Shown here: piece after piece, positions 1-11,600 of the stretch
Layout: every line of letters starts with the position of its first letter
Position numbering within the stretch: the stretch's first letter is position 1
Assembly: GCF_008831285.2 (NCBI RefSeq)
Contig: NC_045143.1
Span: 20,980,854 to 21,044,853 of the forward strand
DNA length: 64,000 nucleotides
Reading direction: 5' to 3'
DNA from: Nymphaea colorata
Taxonomy: Eukaryota > Streptophyta > Magnoliopsida > Nymphaeales > Nymphaeaceae
The notes under the pieces: model-generated
The model's database searches: none
What the model was told of the DNA's origin: nothing
What the model saw: the letters and a program-made list of their open reading frames with translations, nothing else
Position numbers and translations under genes: made by a program

Positions 1-2625
1 AGTTTCAGTTTAAGTAATAGCATTCATCCTTTTCAGTTACTTCATGCGGATCTTTGGAGGGCTGCCCCAATGTGCTCTAGAGAAGGCTACAAATATTATC
101 TATTGATTGTGGATGATTTCTCTCACTTTAGTTGGATTTTTCCTCTTGTTAGAAAATCTGACACATTATCATGCTTCCAAAATTTCAAGATGCTTGTGGA
201 AAACAATGGGGATATGAGTAAAAAATTTTCATAGCGATTCTGGTGGGGAGTTTCTAAGCAATGATTTCTCAAATTTTCTCAGTTCAAATGGGATAAAAAG
301 ATGGCTTTCTTGCCCCCACACGCCCCAACGAAATGGCATTGTGGAAAGAAAACATCATCATGTTGTTGAAACCGGGCTAAGTATGATGATCCATGCCTCT
401 CTCCCTCAACGTTTTTGGGTTGATTCATTTAGGACAGCAGTTCACGTCATTAACAGATTGCCTAGTCCAGAACTCGAAAATAAATCTCCATTTGAAATCA
501 TTTTCAATGCTACCCCTCAATATGACTATTTTCGAGTACTTGGATGTACATGCTATCCATTTCTTGTGTCATACAGAGAGTCCAAACTCTCTCCAAAATC
601 CAAGGCATGTGTCTTTCTTGGCTATGGGACATGTCATAGGGGATACATATGTTTAGATCCAATCACTAACATGGTCTTTATTAGCAGACATATTGTTTTC
701 AATGAGACAAGTTTCTTATTTAATGGATCTAGTTCTCCAACCATTGAAAGGGACGTTGGAAAATGGATTTCCAACCATCTTGACATGCCTCCAGTTGAGA
801 CGCAAAAGGAAGACAACTCCAAGCAAGCCAGATCTGGTCCAAATCAATCTCAATATGTATTATTACATGGTCCTCATTCATGGAAAGAAGATCCAACTCC
901 AAACAATCATTCGATCAATCGAATTGATGCAAGTCCTAATCGTGGGGTTCAAGAAAATGTTATTGACCAGTCTCCTCTTTCTCTCACCATTGAAACCAAA
1001 TCAGGACTCATCCCATGATCACGAGGTCTCAAGATGGGACTAGGCGACCCAAGGTTTATATGGCTGCTACATCTCTTGAAGAAAGAGAACCAGAAAATCT
1101 TGAGGATTTAAAAGACCCACGATAGATCGAGGGCATGCAAAGTAAAATGAACGCTCTTTACAAAAACCAAACATGGGACCTTGTCACACCACCTAAGGGA
1201 GTTAATCTTGTCGGATGTAAGTGGGTTTTCAAAATCAAACGATGCTCAGATGGGACTATCACCTGCTATAAGGCCAGACTTGTGGCCAAAGATTATAGCC
1301 AGAGGGAAGGAATTGTCTATTCTAACACATATAGTCCAGTGATAAAACCTACCACCATCCGGGTTGTCCTCTCTCTTGATGTGTCCAAAGGCTGGACTAT
1401 CCATCAATTAGATGTCAACAATGTCTTTCTTCAAGTGATTTTGAAGTAAGAAGTTTTCATGACTCAACCACCAGCTTTTGGGAGTACAGCAAAACCTCAT
1501 CAAGTGTGCCATCTCAAGAAAGCACTTTATGGCTTGAAGCAAGCGCCCTGGGCCTGGTTTTGAAAGACTCATAGGATATCTTCTCGACAATGGGTTCAAG
1601 GAGTCATTAATTGGCACTTCACTCTTTGTTAGAAAAACCTAAGATAAAATCATCTTTCTACTTATATATGTAGATGATATAATTATTACAAGAAATAATC
1701 CTGAGGAGATTCAAATGATTATATATGGCTTTGGACAAGCCTTCTCCATCAAAGATCTTGGAAAATTACATTTCTTTTTGGGCATTGAAGTGTCACTTCA
1801 AAAAGACAAAATTGTTCTCTCGTAGGGAAAATATATCAGAGACATTTTGAGGCGAGCAAACATGGAGAATGCAAAATCTTGTGTCATGCCTGCTGCTCCA
1901 AATGTCCCTCTGTCCAAACTCGATGGTGAAAAATTGGAAAATGAGACTCAGTATCATCATATCATAGGAGCACTTCAGTATGTCACTTTAATACGTCTGG
2001 ATATTACTTATGCAGTGAACAAAGTTTGTCAATTCATGCATCAATCGACTTCAACTCACTGGACTCATGTTAAAAGGATTTTATATCTTAAAGGTATCAT
2101 ACAACATAGCTTTGAGATATCAAAACCTAATTCTTTCACATTATCCGCTTACTCTGATGCCAATTGGACCAGGTGTCTAGACGACCAAAGATCCACTAGT
2201 GGCTATGTTACAAAAATTGGACACAATGTCATATCTTGAAAATCCACCAAACAACAGACAGTGGCAAAATCTAGCACAGAAGCAAAGTACAAAGCCATTG
2301 CAGGAGCTCTTTCAGAAGTAATATGGCTAAATAACTTGATGAAAGATTTGGGAATTCCGACTCAACAAGCACCGATTTTGTGGTACGGCAACATTGGAGC
2401 AACATATTTGGCGGCAAATCCGGTTTTTCATGCACGAACAAAACACATAGAAATTGACTATCATTTCGTGAGAGAGAAGGTGGCAGACAATACAATTGAG
2501 ATTAAGTATGTTCAATCAAAAAAGCAATTAGCTGATATTTTCACTAAACCGTTACCTAGGCCAAGATTTCCTTCTCTCAAAGTAATGCTAAACATTCTTG
2601 AAATGGAGATTGGATCGAAGGGGCA
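1..2625 (+). pseudogene. Copia pol remnant: integrase, reverse transcriptase, RNase H
   Basis: In a living element this polyprotein would integrate and reverse-transcribe the retrotransposon. The integrase core starts with HADLW near 41-55, continues with the second catalytic Asp in HSDSGGEF near 232-255 after a frameshift, and reaches the catalytic Glu in GIVERK near 337-354. The open stretch 341-1018 carries the integrase C-terminal part. Reverse transcriptase begins near 1135 (WDLV, GCKWVFKIK, YKARLVAK), and its active-site YVDD is at 1667-1678. RNase H is in 2261-2625, with the family signatures SSTEAKYKA, RTKHIEIDYHF and ADIFTKPLP. Stops interrupt at about 228, 1018, 1123, 1447, 1640, 1824 and 2238, with a frameshift near 1560. 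Codon use and layout are those of a dead copia element. Confidence 0.9.
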
Positions 2626-2982
2626 TGTTAGAGATAAGGTTGTCGATCCAACATCCTTGCTCAAATCAAATTTTGAATTTCAAGTCAAATATGGAAGAAA
2701 GGCAATTGACGCTGGAAAGAGGAAAGCAACAAATAATTCCACGTATGAAGATAATGCTCCAACGTATGAAGATGTCAAAATCTTTTCAAAAGGGAAAGAA
2801 ATTCAAATTTGTAATCAAGATCCAAAAATTTTGGATCTTGATAGACCAGCCTGAAATTTCTATTTAACTTTCTTTCCTTTCATGATTCTTCCGTCGTTGT
2901 AAGAGAGGATTCCTTTTTTCAGAATTGTAGTGAAGGAAAAGGGTTCATGGGTCGAGTTTGACCAAACCACGTAATTTCTTGT

Positions 2983-3028
<46 letters not shown>

Positions 3029-3064
3029 GCTTCCTCTTTGTCTCTCTCGTTATGTCCTTTTACA
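2626..3064 (+). repeat. Candidate 3' LTR of the copia element
   Basis: A purine-rich stretch (GGATCGAAGGGGCA, 2612-2625) directly precedes TGTTAGAGATAAGG, the expected polypurine tract and TG start of a copia LTR. The frame of RNase H stays open into the LTR up to 2854. The right end is placed at TTTTACA (3058-3064), just before gypsy-like sequence starts. No second LTR copy is available for comparison, so the end is an inference. Confidence 0.45.
2984..3026 (+). repeat. (CT)n microsatellite
   Basis: About 21 uninterrupted CT units lie inside the candidate copia LTR. They produce Leu-Ser and Arg-Glu repeat reading frames that are not genes. Confidence 0.95.
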
Positions 3065-6000
3065 GGAGGCACATTGAAGGCCCTCAAAATCACCAAAGGA
3101 GTATCAGCTAAGGGAGCGCCACCGATTAATGAAGGAAACAGTGGATCAAGGGATCAAGGCTGATGAAACAGACACCAGCGGGGAAACAAATTCTTATCAA
3201 GTGCCTTAACCCAGAACAAGTCAAGGAAATTTGACAAAAAGGGGTTTCGAGTGCGATGAGCGATGGAACCCAGGCCACATATGCAAAATTGTTGCATATG
3301 TACATAGCTGAGGAGATAGATGGAACACCAGACACTGATCAAGAGGAGTTAGAGGAGGAGGTACAAGAGGAACTAGTGGTGGAAGAGTCACCTTCAGAAA
3401 TTTCCTTCTATGCTCTAGCATGAGATAATGTTCCTCAAGTGATGAGGGTTGAAGGAAGTTTAAAGGAGCGAAAAAAACAGCATTTTGGTGGATACTGGAT
3501 CCACCCATAAATTCATTAGTGAAGGAACAGTGAAGGTTTGTGAATGCCTAGTGGAAGAGCAGTCCGAATTTAAGATAATGGTGGGCAACAGCAGCATGCT
3601 AATATGCAAGAGGAGATACCCACAAGAAGCGGTGCAGCAAAGACAGAATTTTGAGATTGAATAGTGTCGCTTGGCCATGGGCGGAGCCGACGTAGTGCTA
3701 GGGATACAATGGTTGAAACAGTTGGGAAGTGTGGAATGAGATTTCATTGTGATAAAAATGAAGTTTAGAGGGAAGAGAGGTGAAAAAGTGTTGTGGCCAC
3801 AAGCCCCAGCAAGGATAATGTGTATGTCAGCAAGATAACTAACAAAAATGAATGCTTACATTTGCTTTTATTGACTTGCACTGCAGGACCACAATCTCAC
3901 GTAGGTGGAAGCAACATGCCACCAAAAATTGTGCAGCCATTGCTGGCAAAATTCACCAAAGTGTTTGAGAAACACAAAGAGCTACCACTAGCCAGAGTGC
4001 TGGACCACAAATTGAACTGGAGCGAGGTGCTAAACCAGTAAACATCAAACCCTATCGGTACAGCTACGACCAGAAAGAAAAACTTGAAAAATTCATCAAG
4101 GAAATGTTGCAAGAAGGGGACGTATAGCATAGTCGCAATCCTTATCCATCGATTTCCCTAATAGTGAAAAAGAAAGATAGGATGTGGCGTTTTTGTGTAG
4201 ACTATAAGTCCATCAACGCCCCTCATGATCAAGAATAGATACCTCATCCCCATAATCAAAGAATTGTTGGATGAACTTAGGGGAGCAAGAATTTTCTCAA
4301 AACTGGATTTAAAGCCAGGGTACCATCAAATCCATAGGGACAAGGAGGACATATATAAGACTGTCTTTCAAACACACGAAGGGCACTATGAATTCAGAGT
4401 CATGCTCTTTGACGCACCACTTTTCAAGACCTCATGAATAAAATATTCCACTCCTACTTAAGAAGGTTTGCATTGGTTTTTTTTTAAAATATCTTGGTTC
4501 TTAACTCAAACGACAATATGCATCTCAGTCATTTTAGACAGGTTCTAATTATGCTGCTCTATCACCAATTGTATACCAAATCCTCCAAGTGCCTCTTCGG
4601 GAGCAGCCAGGTGACCCTACTTGGGACATACCATTTCAAAAGGGGGAGTAAATATGGAAGAAGAGACGGTATTAGCCATTAAGGGCTGGGACGCACCCAA
4701 GGGAGTAAAGGGACTACATGTATTCTTGGGGCTGGTGGGACACTACAGAAAATTTGTCAAAAACTTTAGAACTATAGTTGCTCCTCCCACAGCCATGTGA
4801 AAGAGCAACCAATTCGAATAGAGAGAAGACAGAATAGAAGCATTCAACGACTAAAAGAAGCGATCAGTAATGCCCTGTTTTGAGAACGCTTGACTTTTCG
4901 CAGCCCATTATTGTAGAGACTGATGCTTTAGAAGTCGGCATAGGGGCTGTGCTTAATCAGAACCAACATCCTATCACCTACTTCAATTGAGCTATGGGTG
5001 AACGATTTAAAGGGAAGTCAGCCTATGAGTGAGAGTTGATTGTCATGGTACCCCATTTAGAAATGGCACTACTATCTCATAGGCAGGAGGTTTTTTGTGC
5101 ACACAGATCATCACAGTTTAAATTATTGTATGCAAAATTAAATTCATACATCTGCGCAGCAAAATGGACACTCAAGGTAACTGGTTATGATTTTGAAGTT
5201 AGATACAAGAAGGAATCACAAAACAAAGCAACGAATGAACTTTATAAACAACATGAATTAAAAACAAAAAGTAGGAAACTACTGCTCCTCTAATGTATGC
5301 CTTCATTCAGTCAATTGCTGATGTGTGGGACAGGGTAGATGCAGTCTACCGGACTGCTACATCAATGAAGGACGTTAAAAAGAGATTAGAAGGAAAAATA
5401 GTGATGACTTTGGGTATACATGGAGGACACCCTACCTTTATTTTCAAAATAGAATCTACGTACCACATGCATCTAGGCTAACCAAGGAACCACTAGTCAT
5501 ATATCACAATTCCTCGAAAATTGGGCGTCAAGGAACTGAGGGCACCTACAAACGTATTTGCTGCATATTCTACTGGCCAGGAATGAAGAAGAAAGTACAT
5601 AAATATGTTCACAAGTGCGACATGTGTCAGCACAAATATGAGACCTTGAAACCAGATGTGCTTCTACAACCCTAACCGATTTTGATGCATATTTAGGAGG
5701 ATATTTCAATGAATTTCATCGAGGGGTTACTAGGATTGAAGGGGAAATAGGTTGTGCTAGTAGTGGTGGACAAATTATCAAAATATTCCCACTTTATATC
5801 CCTAGTGCGAGATCTTTTGACGAACAAGTTGTGAAGCTCCACAAGATGCCAAGGTCAATCGTGAGTGGTCGAGACCCCATGTTCCTCAGCAACTTTTGGC
5901 AGCAGTACTTTGCCTTGCAGGGGACTAAACTCTGCTTGAGTACAACATACCACCCTCTGATGAATGGACAAACGGAGGTTGTATATAGAATATTAGAAAC

Positions 6001-6290
6001 ATACTTGAGATGCTATGTCGAACAGCATCCCCACAATTGGATTGAGTATTTGTCTTAGGCTCAATACACATACAACACAGCTACACAATCTGCCATCAGC
6101 GTATCTCCATTTGATGGTAACGTATGGGAGACCACCCCCAAACCTTAACAGATACCATCCGCAAGGAGATTAACTAATTGAAGTGGACATCCAGCTACTT
6201 TGTCATGATAAAGCCTTGGACGTAATCAAGGCTAGACTTGTTGCAACTTAGAATCGTATGGTACAACAACACAACTGACACCACAAAGAT

Positions 6291-6344
6291 ATGAAATTCA
6301 AGATAGGAGATTGGGTTATGAAGTTCAAGATAGGAGATTGGATG
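6291..6344 (+). repeat. 27-bp tandem duplication in the gypsy integrase tail
   Basis: Two adjacent 27-bp copies (6291-6317 and 6318-6344) each encode MKFKIGDW plus one residue, in frame. They differ by only a few bases, so the duplication is younger than much of the surrounding decay or has been conserved by chance. Confidence 0.9.
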
Positions 6345-6627
6345 TATCTAAAGAGCTTCCTAGTAGGCAAGTTAGCTCGCAAGTTAGCTAGCGTGCACAA
6401 ACTGACGACTCGATACATTGGGCCATTTCAAGTTCAAGGCAAGGTGGGCAGGGTGGCTTATAGGCTAACCTTACCAACCGATTCCACCATTCACCTTGTG
6501 TTCCATGTTTTGAGGCTCAAGCCATGCTACCAACAAAAGGAACCACAGCTGGAATTGGTCCCACTCCCTACTGTCGACAGCAATTTTTCTCAACGATTTA
6601 GAGTGTTATAGCAATGCTCTGTTCAAA

Positions 6628-6703
6628 GAGAAAATGCTCTTGAACCAACTTGGGAGAAACCTGAGGAGAAAATGCTCTTGAACCAACTTGGGAGAAACCT
6701 GAG
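6628..6703 (+). repeat. 38-bp tandem duplication at the gypsy chromodomain-like end
   Basis: Two identical adjacent copies of 38 bp (6628-6665 and 6666-6703) cover the segment coding for ENALEPTWEKPEE. The period is not a multiple of three, so it shifts the reading frame. Confidence 0.9.
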
Positions 6704-6788
6704 GAATTATAGAAGTGTTTCTCCAACTTCACACCTTGAGCACAAGGTGCTGGTCCTGAGAAGGAAGCCATCGATAATTACCCAATTA

Positions 6789-7100
6789 TGATGGCGTAGG
6801 TCATATAATAAGGGGTAGAATAGGGTCAATACGCTGGTCGGGTCTATCTCATATACTGGGTCAGGTTTGGTTAATTGCCCAACTGTAATCACCCTTATAA
6901 ATAGTCAAGAGGTGACCCGAATGAGTTTTTCGTCTTGAGTAATGAGAAGTTAATCCCTCTGGCGAGTCTCCTTGCTTATCGTGTTGTGCATGAGAGTTAT
7001 CATTGAGTCTCTCTGGGTGGTACAGGCTACTAGGCCTTCATGAATGAAATTGAACTGGTTCAATTAACCAAAAGAAAACAGAAAGGTGTTGTTCGTAACA
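6789..7100 (+). repeat. Candidate 3' LTR of the gypsy element
   Basis: The stretch follows the end of pol, starts TGATGGCG and ends CGTAACA (TG...CA). It contains a TATA-like box, CTTATAAATAG, near 6892-6902, as gypsy LTRs usually do. No partner copy exists in the window and the polypurine tract is not clear, so both ends are tentative. Confidence 0.35.
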
Positions 7101-8629
7101 CCAAGAATGTTGTTTTGTCTTTGCTGAGTTAACAAGTGATAAAGGTCTGCGAGATTTGCCTGAGTTTACTCTAATTGATCTCAAATGTAACCATATTGAA
7201 CTTGCTCAGACCTAGATCCAATTATAACTACGCACCACCAGGAGGGTGATGAAGGTTAGATGCTAATCTCCAGACCCAGTTTGTTATTACTCCAGAAGGA
7301 TTGAAATCATATGCTTCACTTCAAACCAAAACAACATTGACCTCAGCATTTCCTAGCCACATTTATTCAACTTATGATAGAACAACAAACTTGTGTTTAA
7401 TACTCTTTCCTGAATTAAGAGTATTAAACAGACAAAATCATTCTAAAGAAAAGTACGCTCAAAGCCAAAATGTCAAAACTGAAAACCAAGCAACTGTGTA
7501 CATTTACTCAAGACTGCCATTGAATGTCTAACCATGATACTGTCTCCTTGTCATGTTTGATTGCCGAAGCTCACCCGTGGTTTTCCTTTAAGTTCCTTGC
7601 AATACTTGAATATTTACTACGACATTTTCACTAATTATATGCGAGTTCAAAGTGACCTGGGGGCATGAAGAGGGCAGAGAATTGGATGGACAAAGCCTAC
7701 TTGAGCTCACGCACCACTCCGAATAATTATGTTAATATGTAAGCACGAAACAGGCAAGATTTAGACGTAGCTTAGTTATGAACACAGCACAATTAGTTGT
7801 ATGCCTGACCAGATTCCCATCAAACTGGTATACTGATATCCAGGACTTGACATCAAAGTTTCGGCTGTGGTCGCTGTCAAACTCACCTGAACTGTAAAAT
7901 CGTCCAGAAGCATGCTCTGTAAAACAAATGACTCCAAGCTTTGGATGCATAAGATATTGATATCGTCCAAATATGGTCAGAAAAGCTCCATACTGAATCA
8001 ACTGTTAAATGAATTTCAATTTGAGATTAGGTCAGATGTCGGAAAACTTTTAAACCGGGGATAATATCCGCCGGTTCCGGAGAGGATAAAGTACAGGGAT
8101 TGATATCATGATCCCCAAAATCCAAATCAGAGGTATAGCTTCTGAGTGCACTGATCTGAAATCTGAATCAGAAACATAGCGGCTGAATGGAAGTGTACAA
8201 TCAAATGGAGAGGGCTTTTTCAGATAACCACCATGCCTGGCAATCGAACTTGAAACCATACAGCTAGTAGAGACAGAGAGAGAGAGATTTGTTCCACAGC
8301 CCTGGTGCTGCTCACAACCATCTTCAACAAAGCCATGCCCATGCGGTTGGTTGACAGTGTCTTGCCATCATCTGGTCGATATCATGATTTTCGGAATCAT
8401 AACATTGAGAACATTGTGTTATTTTTGCTTGCTTATATCATTTTTATGCTCAAATAACATTGCTATATTTTCAGAATGTTGTCTAGGTAACATACATGAG
8501 AGAGAAAGAGAGAGACTATACGAATCTCTAAAAGACAAATCCATGGAACTATTTTCAGCCTCATGCAAAAGCAAGACAATCTTTGACATTTACCGCTTGT
8601 ATATCAGTACACTGCTGACACATACCAGG
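7101..8629. other. Stretch without a recognised gene; includes the region 3' of nCBP
   Basis: No protein family was recognised on either strand. The upper part (about 8000-8629) lies directly downstream of the nCBP stop codon on the - strand and may hold its 3' untranslated region. At about 8235-8262, read on the - strand, CAAGTTCGATTGCCAGG resembles a tRNA-type B box and could mark a SINE, but no A box or tail was identified. Confidence 0.4.
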
Positions 8630-11600
8630 TTATCCTCTCAACCATGTATTCCTGTAGGAAGAATTATCTTTCAAGGATGCATCGTGAGCCTTGTATTCCA
8701 TCAGGTAACTAGGAGGAAGTTTCAATTGTCTTTTGATTGCATCTCTTAAAGCCATCACAGCCTGATCAACAAAGAAATAATCACTCAGACAATTCTTATC
8801 TTAAAAAACATATTTCTAGACAGAGAAAAGCTTCGTAAACTCTACGCATGCAAAAGCAACTAAAAAAACGACGGAAACATGCATTTTTCAGCAAGGAAAC
8901 TGGATATAACTACCTGATGATCTGCTGCATTTCTGTTCCAAACACTTAAAATGTCCTCCCCAAAACGGATACTTAGAACAACACCACATATATCTTCGCC
9001 ACCATCAAGTTGATCACCAACCAAAGCAAGAACCTGTCAACATGAAGATAACTGTTAACTATTCCGGGGAGAACAGCTGCTAGGGGGTTAGGCCCCCAAA
9101 CCTTTTATTATCAAAAAATTGGGAGAACTATGTCCAACAAAAAATTGGGATCAACAAAAGATCCTGTCCCAATGATGACAAGCTCCGGCAAACATCCCAG
9201 TCAGAGGACTGTTGGGACCAAAATACAAAATCCGTAGCTGCCGTCATGTTGAAAAGAAGCTGGAAGACCTCAGAACCTGGCCCAACCTGAGAAAAACAAA
9301 TGCAACTACTTTCTGCCCCAACAGCAAAGTGGCCTTCATTGTTGCATGGCTTCCATCATTAACTGCCTAGAAACTGTTAACTATTAATAAACTACGGTTT
9401 GCTGTTCAATATTAGTTCTAGATGTTCTAAAGCTGCCGTATTTCCATTTTCAATAATCACAGTTTTATGAGAAAGCATGGAAGAATCTAAAAATCTGTAA
9501 ACTGATGAAGTGGTGCACTCTAAGTTTATGCTAAAGAAGAAATGCTTTTTCAAATAGTTCACCAGTGGACTTACAGAAGCCAAAAGTCGTTAAAAAAATG
9601 CATGCAGAAACAAATCTATGTGACAACAAAGACTTAATGTAAAAGAATGGATACATGATATTAGTTGGATATTTTGAATAGAATATATGATTAGAAGTCC
9701 ATAAACATTCCAGGAGAAATCAAGAAAATAATGAAAACATGCCATTAAGAGAACATTTAACTCCCATATAAGGTTCTCCAAGAGAAATTTAACCAATTGA
9801 ATTTGAGATTATGAATACATATTCGACCAGGATAAAAGACAAAATTTTGGGCATTTTTTGCACTTCAAATTTGCAGGGGATACTGTTTGCATTAGTCCTT
9901 GGTGGGCATTGATGCTTGTGTACTCAATGAAGCCCAGAAATCACAAATATAAACCCTAAAGAACAATAGCCTGTATGCCATCCATTTGGTTTACTACCAA
10001 ATCTTGCTTATACATCTTTGGCTCCCAGATGACTTTGCAGTTTGCATCTAATAACACACATGTTTTACACTTATATGACTACAGAAAAAGGGTACGCAAT
10101 CTGAAGAGCATATTTAGATACAAACCTATGGTCTCCAGCTGCCAATTTCAAAAATTCATTACTGACAATTGCTCACTCAAACCTTAAAAAAATAATTAAC
10201 AATCTCACATAAGGATTATCATTTGGCCGAGAAACAAATGTAGCTCTCCAACTTACCAAATCCTCCCAAAAGCGTCCTGACACGGCTTTATTGAACCGTA
10301 TTATCCACTTTCCACCATTACAATTTGCTGAATCCTGAATGAAGGACAGTTAACTTATTAAATAAATTCCACGTCATTGCAAAGGGAATAAGTTAAATAA
10401 GCAAAATTACTTTTGATTATATGAACTTGCCTCCCATAGCGGCCGAATTCCTTCCTTGAAAAGATGCAGATCAGTGGGACTTGGTAAAGAAGAAGGGCGT
10501 GCAAGGTGACAATAACAGAGCCAAAATCCTTCAACCTGTAAGAGTATGTACTTTAACCTTATTTGCTTAAATTTTGATGACACAGAAATCAGATTACCAA
10601 ATACCTATCTCAGTCATACCGTACTGAAATCCATTATCTTCTTTATGTTATCCTCATATGAGGTCTGTGACCTAACTCCTGTGCGGCGGGTGTACCAAAA
10701 GACAAACTTGTGCTGAAATTTCCATGCATAAAAGATGTCAGAGAAATTAAAATAGCAAAGAACACTCAGTTGTAAGAAGTTTCTTTAAAAAAAGTTTCCA
10801 GAAGATATATAGGGGAATTTAAATCTGATGGATAGCAGATGTTGCTGGTTAAAATTAAAAATTTGTTGTTGGAAAACAGTCATCACATAAGCATTAGTGA
10901 CAGTCTATGGTGCAGCAATGGAAAATAATATAACTAGTGTTTTGTGCATACGCCCTATATTCCTAATTACACAAGTAATCAGAAAAGGGTGAAACAGCAG
11001 CACACTTTCACGTTTAAGAGCACACATTCTGGACATCTCATTGAAAAGCCAATGATATTTTCAAAAGGCAGGCACATCAGAATAGGTGCGTTCATCTTTT
11101 TGCTTGTAGAGGATAAGTGAAAATGCAACAGCACCTGTAAGCCACAGAAACTTGCATTTTTCCTACACATATATCCATTTCACATTTCACATATACATCG
11201 TCATGTTTTTCCTCGTTAACAAGTGAACTAGATACTTAACATTACAACAGACATTTATGAACGCGCATTTAGCCCTACCCAACATTTCCTGTAAAGAGTA
11301 TCTTAACACTTTTGAACACACTAAAATGGTCAAATAACTAAATCATATTAAGAGATTCTGGGTTTTGAAGTGCACATATTCCAGTAAATCAACCCTGTTA
11401 GTGATAATGAAAGTTAATGGAGATCTACGTTTGCAAACTAAATTCATACGAAACACTTACAACTGAAGTTTTTGTTGATGTAGATTGCAGTCCTTTATAA
11501 TGAACATTGATCAAGAAATAAATGCTAAGCTGCACTGATTGCTTTAGCAACAGAATGCATGGAAGAAATGAAGCTAAATGGAGATAGTTTTCAAATTTCT

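Larger units (their letters stand above)
1..3064 (+). mobile_element. Ty1/copia LTR retrotransposon, 5'-truncated by the window edge, decayed
   Basis: The order integrase, reverse transcriptase, RNase H, then a TG-starting candidate LTR is the Ty1/copia arrangement. The window opens inside the integrase, so gag, protease and the 5' LTR lie outside. Several in-frame stops and frameshifts mean it cannot encode a working polyprotein. The 3' boundary at 3064 (an LTR end in ACA) is inferred, because the partner LTR is not visible. Confidence 0.85.
3090..6770 (+). pseudogene. Gypsy gag-pol remnant (knuckle, protease, RT, RNase H, integrase, chromodomain-like end)
   Basis: A CCHC-type knuckle remnant (ECDERWNPGHICK) is at about 3250-3290. 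The aspartic protease motif LVDTGSTHKFIS is at 3485-3520 (DTG at 3491-3499). Reverse transcriptase is recognisable from [11 protein letters not shown] (about 4185-4218) and [16 protein letters not shown] (4288-4335). The catalytic YxDD region near 4470-4500 has decayed into a T-run with a stop. RNase H starts with IIVETDA near 4908. The integrase zinc finger (HKCDMCQHK) is near 5612-5638, and 5831-6058 holds the DP.F.S.FW and QTEVVYR motifs. A basic segment and chromodomain-like TWEKPEE end follow at 6291-6720. More than ten stops or frameshifts exclude function. Confidence 0.85.
3065..7100 (+). mobile_element. Ty3/gypsy LTR retrotransposon, heavily decayed
   Basis: Domains follow in the Ty3/gypsy order: zinc knuckle, aspartic protease, reverse transcriptase, RNase H, integrase, then chromodomain-like tail and a candidate LTR. 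No 5' LTR is visible: the element begins abruptly against the copia LTR at about 3065, so it is 5'-truncated or one element is inserted next to the other. Stops and frameshifts occur throughout. Confidence 0.85.

Noticed and set aside
2981-3163. Frame encoding Leu-Ser repeats
   Set aside because: Produced by the (CT)n microsatellite.
8235-8262. tRNA gene or SINE on the - strand
   Set aside because: Only a B-box-like word is present; no cloverleaf, A box or tail could be drawn.
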